Below are positions 8,217 through 14,644 of a DNA stretch of 34,727 nt, piece after piece. This stretch comes from a virus. The stretch is taken from IMG/VR virus record IMGVR_UViG_3300003794_000007, positions 1 to 34,727 of that record; one strand, written 5' to 3'. Below the pieces are notes generated by a model. That model was not told the DNA's origin. It searched no databases and saw only the letters and a program-made list of their open reading frames with translations. The position numbers and the translations under genes are program-made. Numbering within the stretch: the stretch's first letter is position 1; the number at the start of each line of letters is the position of its first letter.

Positions 8217-8245
8217 AGTATACCACGTTCGGGTCGACATGTCAA
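8217..8245 (-). promoter_or_regulatory. Strong sigma-70 promoter, TTGACA-N17-TATACT
   Basis: On the minus strand a perfect -35 (8245-8240) is followed after 17 bases by TATACT (8222-8217). It lies 110 bases before the GIY-YIG start, in an otherwise AT-rich gap after the HNH gene. It would transcribe GIY-YIG, terS, terL and the head genes. No repressor palindrome is present here, so it may be constitutive or controlled in another way. Confidence 0.75.
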
Positions 8246-8290
8246 CAGCAAAATGAAATATTTTTCAATATATTTTCGATTTGTTTCGGT

Positions 8291-8584
8291 CTATCCAAGT
8301 TCAATCGGATATCCATCGACGCCAATGACTGCAACCTTGCGCCCATTATCCATCATCTGCTTTGCGCTATCATGATGATGCTTACACAGTGATTGAAGGT
8401 TGCTTGGATCATGGAATAACCCGACATCGCCCTTATGTGCTTTGCGATGGTCGACTACCGTTGCTGCCGTCACCTCTTCCGTGATCAAGCAGAACTCGCA
8501 CAGTGGCTGCACACTTAGCTGATGGTTGCGAAGCCTCTTCCATGCGGCCGTCTGGTATAGGCGATGCCATGGCGCCTTGTTCAT
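8291..8584 (-). CDS. HNH endonuclease next to the terminase (97 aa)
   Basis: A compact HNH nuclease. A zinc pair CEFC (residues 29-32) is followed by VVDHRKAHKGD (catalytic His about 46), LFHDPSNLQSLC with the conserved Asn near 62, and CKHHH completing the zinc site. In many cos-type phages an HNH protein encoded beside terS and terL is needed for cos cleavage, and this one has the expected size and place. ATG 8584 (MNKAPWHRLYQ) is taken as the start because the family begins there. An upstream extension to 8701 looks non-coding. Confidence 0.88.
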   Translation of the reverse strand: MNKAPWHRLYQTAAWKRLRNHQLSVQPLCEFCLITEEVTAATVVDHRKAHKGDVGLFHDPSNLQSLCKHHHDSAKQMMDNGRKVAVIGVDGYPIELG

Positions 8585-8911
8585 GGTGTCACCGTGAAAA
8601 CGAAAGCCGCTGGGAGCACCGTAGATGCTACAACCAGCGGCAGGACTGCCCGTCGCCGAGAGGAGGCGGCGCCAGGCAATATGGATGCAGGCGGCGCCCA
8701 TACGGTGCGCCTTTGGTTATCCGGGCTTACGAATTCAAAGCCGGTCCCGCATGACGAAAGCCGGTTTACAATGCCGGCTCCGCAGATAGTTACCCGGCAC
8801 GAGGCCGGGTCGATCGCCTTGAATGGTATCGGCGCATCGAACTGTGAAAGAGATGGAAGCGATGTTGTTGCTTCCCATCCCTAGTCACTTTCGCGCCAGT
8901 CAGGTTATAAC
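8585..8911. other. Gene-free region with three hairpins, possible cos region
   Basis: No convincing gene is seen on either strand. The stretch holds three inverted repeats: AGCCGG/CCGGCT (8759-8779), ACCCGGC/GCCGGGT (8792-8810) and GATGGAAGC/GCTTCCCATC (8852-8879, one bulge). It also has a direct repeat AAAGCCGGT at 8737-8745 and 8757-8765. It lies between the HNH gene and the preceding operon, where cos sites of HNH-type phages are often found. It may also hold terminators of the upstream operon. Confidence 0.4.
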
Positions 8912-9652
8912 TTAGGTGGCAAGGTCTTCCCTGCGTATTTCGCCCATCATGTCTCTCAGCGTCACCAGGGCCGTGTGCACCAGCGCCCGACCTGCGCCCA
9001 TTGCTCCAGCTCGATTGGCGATGCCTACCGCGTTACCTACCGCCTCAAGTGTTGCTCCGTCGATACATGCGAGCTCGAACGGTTCGCAGAGGTGGCCGAG
9101 GCATGAACGAAGCCTGGAAAGCTGGCGCTCCGCATCCAGCCTGTCGTTGACCGGTCTGTCACCGTTCCACGGCTTTGGGATATTCGACCAGTTCTTCTCC
9201 GCCACATCGCTGTCGTCTGCTGTGCTGGCATCGAACCGTCGACGCGCCGGGATATCTACGTTGGCCGCCGTTGACTGGCGAACACGGCGATAGGCGATAG
9301 AGCCGTTGTCACGAATGACGCTATGGCGGTCGATAGCAACACCCTCGCCAAGCCGTACAGACGATCCACCTAGCATCGCTCCGTTCTTGGCGGTGTCGTG
9401 CACCTTGCGGTACATCATGGCATACTTGAGAAGCTCGGTGTTCTTCTCTTTGACAAGCGCAGTCGCCAGCGGCCATGCGATATTGTCGTTTGCCGCGACG
9501 CGATCCCAGTCCCTGCCCTTACTCGCCCTGATGGCAAGGCGGGACTTCTGGATGTGCACAGCTTCCCGCTCGTGGTCCTCGTAGAATGTTTTGGTGGGGA
9601 GGTTCGAGCCGTCGCCGGAAAGTGCGCGCTGGTGGCTAGATGATCTTCTCAA
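8912..9652 (-). CDS. Hypothetical protein with HTH-like C-terminus, possible late regulator (246 aa)
   Basis: The start is TTG at 9652, preceded by an almost perfect ribosome site (GGAGGTAAAAG). No ATG alternative fits as well. The N-terminal half is basic, carries an ANDN motif near residue 55 and is otherwise not recognised. Residues about 175-240 (RLRSCLGHLCEPFELACIDG, then LEAVGNAVGI and VHTALVTLRDMM) look like a helical sigma-region-4 or DUF6456-style HTH. The position just before the packaging and head genes is where late activators or antiterminators sit in many siphoviruses. The regulator role is inference. It overlaps the upstream gene by 17 bases. Confidence 0.55.
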   Translation of the reverse strand: MRRSSSHQRALSGDGSNLPTKTFYEDHEREAVHIQKSRLAIRASKGRDWDRVAANDNIAWPLATALVKEKNTELLKYAMMYRKVHDTAKNGAMLGGSSVRLGEGVAIDRHSVIRDNGSIAYRRVRQSTAANVDIPARRRFDASTADDSDVAEKNWSNIPKPWNGDRPVNDRLDAERQLSRLRSCLGHLCEPFELACIDGATLEAVGNAVGIANRAGAMGAGRALVHTALVTLRDMMGEIRREDLAT

Positions 9653-10217
9653 CTTTTACCTCCGATATATGATGTGGAGTTACGGCAATGAAGCCCAACA
9701 CAAGAGATCTGCATGCCTTTATGATTGTCTCATGTGCTGAGGTCGTTGAGCAATCAAACCATTCTCCAACGAGTCTCTTAGCTTTCTTGTCAAGGAAAGA
9801 GTGGGCAGTAGCCTCAAGCCTCCTTGCCGCATCTGGCCTCAAGGTCCAATACACCCTGTGAAGGTATAGTTTTTCTGGGTTGCCAGTCTGCAGTTGTGCA
9901 AGCCTTGCCAATGGATCGGTCGCCATGCCAACTTTTATCGAAAGTGGTCTCAAGGTTCCAACGACATATACAGCATCGTGTATTTCGTCTGATCCTTGCC
10001 TTAGCTGCATTGTTTTTAGCCATACACCTCGAAGCATTCTTTCTGAGGCAGCTTCCACATTTCCGTCGCCGATTATCCATCGTTGATTGACGGCACTATC
10101 ATATCCGCTGGTGTATTTCCCATCAGAGTAGGTTTGCTCTGCATTGAGTGATTGGAATGACAGCATCCCATTTTTTGGCGCTGTCTTATCGTGTGTCATA
10201 GCTGGCGCTATTGCCAC
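9636..10217 (-). CDS. T5orf172/MUG113-type GIY-YIG-fold protein (about 193 aa)
   Basis: The C-terminal half has the T5orf172 pattern of the GIY-YIG clan: DAVYVVGTL, then SIKVGMATDPLARLAQLQTGNP, YLHRVYWTLRPDAARRLE, AHSFLDKKAKRLVGEWF. Such domains are predicted nucleases, often in phage DNA-processing proteins. A GTG at 10217 is preferred because AGGAGG lies five bases upstream and completes the shared CACCAC-AGGAGR leader. An ATG at 10232 has no ribosome site but is possible. A repressor palindrome at 10289-10304 lies upstream, so it is probably an early or lysogeny-controlled gene. Confidence 0.75.
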   Translation of the reverse strand: MAIAPAMTHDKTAPKNGMLSFQSLNAEQTYSDGKYTSGYDSAVNQRWIIGDGNVEAASERMLRGVWLKTMQLRQGSDEIHDAVYVVGTLRPLSIKVGMATDPLARLAQLQTGNPEKLYLHRVYWTLRPDAARRLEATAHSFLDKKAKRLVGEWFDCSTTSAHETIIKACRSLVLGFIAVTPHHISEVKVEKII

Positions 10218-10288
10218 ATTGGCCTCCTGCATCGTGGTGGATGGTGCGCGTGGTGGTGATGCAGGATATATAATACCGGCGCCATGAT

Positions 10289-10304
10289 TTAACAAATTTG
10301 TCAA
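10289..10304. promoter_or_regulatory. Repressor operator copy 1
   Basis: The sequence is TTAACAAATTTGTCAA, one base off the palindrome TTGACAAATTTGTCAA. The minus-strand TTGACA could be a -35, but no good -10 lies at 17 bases; TATTAT occurs at 23. It lies between the terminator after the 48-aa gene and the T5orf172 gene, so it may control that gene and those after it. Confidence 0.65.
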
Positions 10305-10333
10305 AAAATAAAGGCCGCTGGGAGTGCGGCCTT
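10303..10333 (-). terminator. Intrinsic terminator after the 48-aa gene
   Basis: AAGGCCGC (10311-10318) and GCGGCCTT (10326-10333) form a perfect eight-base stem with a seven-base loop. On the minus strand it is followed by TATTTTTT. The T-run merges with the -35 of the next operator, giving a compact terminator-promoter joint. Confidence 0.85.
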
Positions 10334-10404
10334 CTTGGTGGTCTTGTTGTGGGGTCGTAGGGCTTAGGGTCTTCTTGGGGTTGGTGTCCTCATCTGCTCT
10401 CCGA

Positions 10405-10551
10405 TTATGCTTCCTCGCGGCGAACGACGATATGACCCTGCGCTTCAAGGTGAGCCGCGACCATGTCGGCGACCGTCTTGTCCGTCGTGCGTGTTTCGCT
10501 GACGATCAGGCGGGCAGTGTTGTTGGTCAGTGCGGTGATGAAGTAGGTCAT
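10405..10551 (-). CDS. Small hypothetical early protein (48 aa)
   Basis: The ATG at 10551 follows CACCACAGGAGATCTAC, the leader shared by many genes of this phage, which strongly supports translation. The product starts MTYFITALTNNTARLIVS and ends GHIVVRREEA, a mixed alpha/beta composition without Cys. No domain is recognised. It has its own operator-linked promoter upstream and a terminator about 70 bases downstream, so it looks like a stand-alone transcription unit controlled by the repressor. Confidence 0.7.
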   Translation of the reverse strand: MTYFITALTNNTARLIVSETRTTDKTVADMVAAHLEAQGHIVVRREEA

Positions 10552-10599
10552 GTAGATCTCCTGTGGTGCTTCGTTGTTGGTGCATCCGTTTTAACAAAC

Positions 10600-10615
10600 T
10601 CTACAAATTTGTCAA
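10600..10615. promoter_or_regulatory. Repressor operator copy 2
   Basis: The sequence is TCTACAAATTTGTCAA. The minus-strand TTGACA (10615-10610) is followed after 16 bases by TAAAAC, a weak -10. The site overlaps the stop codon of the VRR-NUC gene and faces the 48-aa gene. Confidence 0.65.
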
Positions 10616-11143
10616 ACTGTATTTTTGCGAATTGTCATTTGCCGCCACTTCCGCCAGCCAACCACGCACCAGCTCCAGCGTCCTTGTCGCCGCCTCTTCC
10701 TCCGTGGCGATCTTCACAGTCACCACCGGATGCCCCAGAGCGCCGAGCAGCGGGTGGCGGATTTTCTGGCTGGCCGTAAACGTGCCTTCCGCGTTCTTGT
10801 ATTCGATCGTCCGCAGCCGGCCGTTAGGGAGGTAGATGCGCAGGTCAGGATCGCCGGCAGCGATGCCAGTGGCCTTGGCCTTCACCGCGGCGCGTTGGCT
10901 GCGATAGTCGCCGTTCATGTCTCCGGCTATGGTGAAGCTCCGCCGACCTGCCGCGGTGTTCTTTATGACCGTCTCCACAGTGTCGGCATATTCCGGCATG
11001 GCGCGCATAGCGCGGACCGCAGCCGCCTGGAGGATCCATTCTTCGACCGGCGCATCCTTGATTGTGATATTTCCATTCGCGGCGGTGACGAGGCGGACTT
11101 TCTTTCCGGCGATGCGGGTGGTCTGGGTGGTCTTGCGGGCCAT
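10601..11143 (-). CDS. VRR-NUC-type PD-(D/E)XK nuclease (180 aa)
   Basis: Residues about 85-145 match the VRR-NUC nuclease core: AKATGIAAGDPDL (metal-binding Asp about 100), RLRTIEYKN with the E-x-K pair near 114-116, and a Gln in TASQKIRHPLLGALGHPVVTVK (about 126). Phage VRR-NUC proteins act in DNA processing or junction resolution. The N-terminal 80 residues are basic and then helical and are less conserved. An ANDN motif lies near the C-terminus. The start has AAGGAGACCAGC and an upstream CCACCACC repeat. An AT-rich, repeat-containing region that may be the origin lies upstream. Confidence 0.8.
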   Translation of the reverse strand: MARKTTQTTRIAGKKVRLVTAANGNITIKDAPVEEWILQAAAVRAMRAMPEYADTVETVIKNTAAGRRSFTIAGDMNGDYRSQRAAVKAKATGIAAGDPDLRIYLPNGRLRTIEYKNAEGTFTASQKIRHPLLGALGHPVVTVKIATEEEAATRTLELVRGWLAEVAANDNSQKYSLTNL

Positions 11144-11430
11144 GCTGGTCTCCTTGGTGGTGGGTGGTTTGGTGGTGGGCGGAGGAGGCTTTATCCATTC
11201 TCCCCCTATATTCTACACAGAATAAGAAAAAGAGAGAAAATAGACTACTTATATAACGTTATGGATTAAATGGATTTTATTATATATATAGTATATAGTC
11301 CATTGATTTCATTGAGCTTTTAGGAATGACTTTCGTCAATTTCGCTGTTGGATAAAAGTCGGACGAAAGAATGGACAAATAGTTTCGTCCATGGATGAAA
11401 GTCTTCGTTGGATGGCATTCTTGGATGAAT
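11144..11430. other. Candidate replication origin: iteron-like repeats and AT-rich DNA
   Basis: No gene is seen. The left part is strongly AT-rich (about 11205-11320, including a run of alternating TA at 11281-11296). The right part carries many copies of a 12-base motif close to TGGAYGAAAGTC: forward at 11349, 11360, 11372, 11392, 11409 and 11422, reversed at 11328-11339 and 11380-11391, spaced about 10-17 bases. Related TGGAT copies occur in the AT-rich part at 11262 and 11271. A repeat array beside an AT-rich tract next to the primase-helicase gene is the usual layout of an origin. The function is inferred. Confidence 0.5.
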
Positions 11431-11457
11431 GAAAAGGTGCCTTTCGGCACCTTTTCA
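11431..11457 (-). terminator. Strong bidirectional terminator after the PrimPol gene
   Basis: AAAAGGTGCC (11432-11441) and GGCACCTTTT (11445-11454) form a perfect ten-base stem with a TTTC loop, A/T-rich at both bases. It immediately follows, and touches, the stop codon of the replication gene (11455-11457). It separates that gene from the repeat region. Confidence 0.85.
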
Positions 11458-13785
11458 TGCGACCCAAACGAGGCGCCTTGACGGGCGACCTTTTGAGTTA
11501 TCGTTAGCCACCAGATCAACCTGCCCTGTCTTCGAAAGGTCGTCCAGAATCTCCTTTCGCTGCCACCCGTCAATCGCCTTGCATCGGTCAGCCAAGCGCC
11601 CTTCAGTGATGCCTTTCGAGCCAGCCTTCTTTATGAGGCCCTGGATTTTTTTATAGTTCGCCTCGCGCTGGTTGTCCGCAAGTCGTTCCCCGACCTCGGC
11701 TAGCATTGAAGCTGCACAGGTCCAAGCGACGCCGGCCGCCCATTCGAAGATGGCCTCTGTTATTACCGGCTCCTTTGGATCGGTACCGACGGCAACGATA
11801 AGGGCGAGCTTGATCGAGTTCTCGACAATGCGCCGGACGAATGGCTGCGCGTCTGCCGCAACTGCCCTCTCTTGCTCCTCGATTGTATCCTTGACCGCGC
11901 GCAGGATGCCGACCGCGTCGGGTGTCCATGGCACCTCGTAAGGCTTCACCTCCTTCGATGATGTATCAACCGCATATCCAATCTTGCCCAGATTTCCACG
12001 CTTGGCCGCCACGTCGATTCCTGCAACATCTGCCATGCGGGACAGCAGAATGTGAGGAACGCGCCGTATGTCCACCTGTGGCGTCACAGTGGCCGGTTTC
12101 TTGCCGGTGACGTGGAACAGGATGAGGCGAGGCAGTAGGCCGTCCTCCGCACTGGCCGATGACAGGGCCGACCAGAACTGCTCTGGAGTGGACGTCCCAT
12201 GGATGCACAGGTTTGGATTGTAAATCCGCTTGGGCGGGCTACCGCGGTAGGCGGCCCCTTCGAAGAACGTCGAGCTCGCCGAATAGTAGTCGCGAAGGTC
12301 GGTGGAAATCGCCCGCTGATGCGTGCCGGCCTTCCGATCCGTGATTTCGCGGACGAAGCCGCCAAACTCGTCGATCTGGCAATTGACCGACTGGTTTGTC
12401 TCGAGCACCTCGCGCAAGGCCGAAGCAGACATGATGCGGGCCGGGCCGCTGTATTTGTCGAATATGCCATGGTCCGACATAAGCAGCCGCTTGATCTGCG
12501 TGCGGGCGTGCTCCTTGCCGAAACCGGATTCCGCCAAGGCCACGGTATAGATGTTAGGGCGCGTATCCTTGCTTCCCGTGGAATATCGTGGGCCGCACAG
12601 CGCCCCGACGAGAGGGAGCACAGCGGCAAGCGCGAGAGCCCGAGACGGTTGTTCCGCGCTGGAGACGATCCAGTCTATAAGCTCCTCTACTAGTCCGCCA
12701 GGATAGGTCAGGCTTTCTAGATCGGCCACAGCCTCGAGCTTGTATTCCGGGATTTCGTCATCGTCCTGTGCGACGGCTGGGGCTGGCTCGACGGTTGCTG
12801 CGCGCTTGGCGATTGTGTTAGCGACCATGCGGCTGGTGTCGATCGACGGCGTATCGTCCATGAATGACGCCTCCGGAATCGCCCTTGGCTGCTTCGTTCC
12901 TGCATCAAGGCCGCGCTTGATCTTGGCGCGGATCTCACGCTCCCCATCCTTGGCAACCACGCCATTGGCATAGGCCGCATCGAACAGACCGATTTCCGCT
13001 TCCGATCGGGATAGCGCGCCAGCCCCAACAAAAGTGCCAAGGCAAAAGGCTGACTTGTTGACTTGTTCGCCTCGGCCGCCCTGCGTAGTGGTAGCGAGGA
13101 GATTAAGCTCCGCTTCCACAGCGCGCTCCACATAAGCGAGGTTCTCGCCACTCCTGTGGACGTAATCGGTATGGGTGGTCGCGGCTGGCTTGGCCGGCAA
13201 CACTAGTTCCAGAAGCCATTCGGGCGCATCGGCTACCGGCGGGATGCCCTCCCCGTCGTAGTCGAGCCAGACATACTCCTTGCCCTCTGCGGTCACGCTG
13301 CCGGGTGCAATTACGTATCCGCCGCTTCCGCGGACATCGAGACCGAGTCCAAGTTTGCCACGGTTTCTAACACCTGGCACATACTTGAAATATCGGTGTT
13401 CGCCTCCGCCGGCAGTCTTGGCCGTAGCGGTTGGTGGGAGGTCGCCGTGCTTCGCCTCAAGGGCAGCAAGGGCCTCGTACCCATTGATGACCTTGCCGTC
13501 ATCATCCTTATGCATGTCCACATCGAGCACCCAAGCGCCAAGCTGTTCGCCGGTGGGGATGCCAACCATAGCCGTCGGGTTGCGGTCCCACAGGATGCCG
13601 GTCACACGCAGGTTTTTGGATGCTCCTTTAAACCCGTTGCTCACGAGTGGGGTTTTCGCCTTCAGGACGATCTCGGCGCCCTGTTCGTCATATGTGCCAG
13701 TTGCCTCATCTGCGGCGCGGCAGGGTAATACGGGCACGGCGTTGGCGATGTAGGAAAGCGCCAGTGCTTTGGGGGATTTTGTCAT
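11455..13785 (-). CDS. PrimPol plus DUF3987 helicase-like replication protein (776 aa)
   Basis: The N-terminal 190 residues form a bifunctional primase-polymerase domain: WVLDVDMHKD with catalytic Asps 88 and 90, GGGEHRYFKY (His about 130), and LDVRGSGGYVIAPGS. A linker leads to a DUF3987-type ATPase with an atypical Walker A (ESGFGKEH, 419-426) and Walker B IDEFGGF (471-477). The C-terminus has a winged-helix-like stretch and an ANDN motif before the last ten residues. It probably primes and unwinds phage DNA at the adjacent repeat region. It is coupled by ATGA to the upstream nuclease-like gene. The Lys is followed by Glu rather than Ser/Thr in Walker A, which is unusual but fits the divergence of this family. 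Confidence 0.88.
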   Translation of the reverse strand: MTKSPKALALSYIANAVPVLPCRAADEATGTYDEQGAEIVLKAKTPLVSNGFKGASKNLRVTGILWDRNPTAMVGIPTGEQLGAWVLDVDMHKDDDGKVINGYEALAALEAKHGDLPPTATAKTAGGGEHRYFKYVPGVRNRGKLGLGLDVRGSGGYVIAPGSVTAEGKEYVWLDYDGEGIPPVADAPEWLLELVLPAKPAATTHTDYVHRSGENLAYVERAVEAELNLLATTTQGGRGEQVNKSAFCLGTFVGAGALSRSEAEIGLFDAAYANGVVAKDGEREIRAKIKRGLDAGTKQPRAIPEASFMDDTPSIDTSRMVANTIAKRAATVEPAPAVAQDDDEIPEYKLEAVADLESLTYPGGLVEELIDWIVSSAEQPSRALALAAVLPLVGALCGPRYSTGSKDTRPNIYTVALAESGFGKEHARTQIKRLLMSDHGIFDKYSGPARIMSASALREVLETNQSVNCQIDEFGGFVREITDRKAGTHQRAISTDLRDYYSASSTFFEGAAYRGSPPKRIYNPNLCIHGTSTPEQFWSALSSASAEDGLLPRLILFHVTGKKPATVTPQVDIRRVPHILLSRMADVAGIDVAAKRGNLGKIGYAVDTSSKEVKPYEVPWTPDAVGILRAVKDTIEEQERAVAADAQPFVRRIVENSIKLALIVAVGTDPKEPVITEAIFEWAAGVAWTCAASMLAEVGERLADNQREANYKKIQGLIKKAGSKGITEGRLADRCKAIDGWQRKEILDDLSKTGQVDLVANDNSKGRPSRRLVWVA

Positions 13786-14327
13786 GCTGCCTTCCTTGCT
13801 ATTTCGCGCTTTGAGGCTGCTTCACGGATGCGACTGCAAATTGCTAGCTGGTTTTCGCTCCACTGAAGATGAAATCTGGGACGATCATCGAACGAAGAAC
13901 TTTGCTCTTGTGCAACTGCCTGCCATTGAATGACGTTGCCGGCCTGGCGCCATAACAGTTCGTTGCCGTTAACGTATACTGCCGATCTATCTAGTCTCAT
14001 TGCTTCGTGCTTCACAATAATAGGGCCAATCAAATCGTCGCAATAGGGCCTAACGCCAAGCAAAAGAATGATGTGGCTACCATTATGAGCATATGCTTTA
14101 CTGAATGCATTTGTTGGATCATCGAAGTTAACCGGCTTCACCTCGACCAAAATGTCATCACCGTTGGAGCGGAGCAGAAAATCCGGCGCCCACCCGTCCA
14201 GATCAAAAGGCTCATAGTCCCACTTGATGCCGGCCAAATCAAAGAATGCTCCCCATCTAGCCTCCAGCCGGGATCTGAAATTGACGCCTGCGTAGGTCGT
14301 CGGGATAGCCTTAATCGTATATTGCAT
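13782..14327 (-). CDS. PD-(D/E)XK-like nuclease or endonuclease-fold protein (181 aa)
   Basis: The N-terminal half reads FRSRLEARWGAFFDLAGI, then WDYEPFDLDGWAPDFLLR and DDILVEVKPV. This gives the Glu, Asp and E-x-K arrangement of PD-(D/E)XK nucleases, as found in many small phage proteins. The C-terminal half is not recognised. It may process replication or recombination intermediates. It begins a unit read from the operator region at 14348-14363 and is coupled to the primase gene by ATGA. The ribosome site is GAGGAAATGGA before ATG. Confidence 0.65.
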   Translation of the reverse strand: MQYTIKAIPTTYAGVNFRSRLEARWGAFFDLAGIKWDYEPFDLDGWAPDFLLRSNGDDILVEVKPVNFDDPTNAFSKAYAHNGSHIILLLGVRPYCDDLIGPIIVKHEAMRLDRSAVYVNGNELLWRQAGNVIQWQAVAQEQSSSFDDRPRFHLQWSENQLAICSRIREAASKREIARKAA

Positions 14328-14347
14328 TCCATTTCCTCATTACAATT

Positions 14348-14363
14348 TTGACAAATTTGTCAA
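14348..14363. promoter_or_regulatory. Repressor operator copy 3, perfect palindrome
   Basis: The sequence TTGACAAATTTGTCAA is exactly self-complementary. It sits between the divergent genes 13782-14327 (minus) and 14420-14644 (plus), so a bound repressor could control both. It serves as the reference for the other five copies. Confidence 0.75.
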
Positions 14364-14392
14364 TTGACAGACATGCGCGGATGTTTTACAAA
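14364..14392 (+). promoter_or_regulatory. Rightward promoter TTGACA-N17-TACAAA
   Basis: TTGACA (14364-14369) directly follows the perfect operator, and TACAAA (14387-14392) lies 17 bases later. The start of the small rightward gene is about 28 bases downstream. An operator touching the -35 implies repression. Confidence 0.6.
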
Positions 14393-14419
14393 TGATGTCA
14401 CCAACCAAGGAGCACCACG

Positions 14420-14644
14420 ATGACTTTCGACAGCGCCTATAAGCCGAACCGCGACAACCTCTCGTCGGAGATCGCAGCCATGATGGATCGCGCATTCTAT
14501 TCCCGGCGCGCGAAGGGCTTTAATGTTCAGTTCGTCAACGAGCTTGGCCAGAAGGACGAGTGGTCGTTCAACTGTCGCGAACGCGCTGAAGCATTCGCGG
14601 AAGCATTGGCGAAGAAGGGTACTGAAAGCGCGTTTTCGGCCTAA
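14420..14644 (+). CDS. Small hypothetical protein, lone rightward early gene (74 aa)
   Basis: ATG 14420 has AAGGAG with a CACCACG spacer, a variant of the phage's common leader. The product (MTFDSAYKPNRDNLSSEIAA onward) is soluble and charged, with two helices (SSEIAAMMDRAFYSRRA and RAEAFAEALAKKG). No domain is recognised. It is the only rightward gene in the middle of the window and has its own operator-linked promoter. It ends tail-to-tail with the cytosine methyltransferase, and the two stop codons overlap. Confidence 0.7.
   Translation: MTFDSAYKPNRDNLSSEIAAMMDRAFYSRRAKGFNVQFVNELGQKDEWSFNCRERAEAFAEALAKKGTESAFSA

Noticed and set aside
8564-8884. Rightward open frame (106 codons) over the hairpin region
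   Set aside because: It starts inside the HNH gene on the opposite strand, has no ribosome site and shows no known pattern. The region is better explained by structured non-coding DNA.
8585-8911. tRNA gene in the gap before the HNH gene
   Set aside because: The hairpins were checked against a cloverleaf. No TTCRA loop or acceptor pairing of the right spacing is present.
10845-11198. Leftward frame beginning MDKASSAHHQTT upstream of the VRR-NUC gene
   Set aside because: It has a purine-rich site too close to its ATG, but its body is an out-of-frame reading of the VRR-NUC gene, rich in His and Arg, with no domain.
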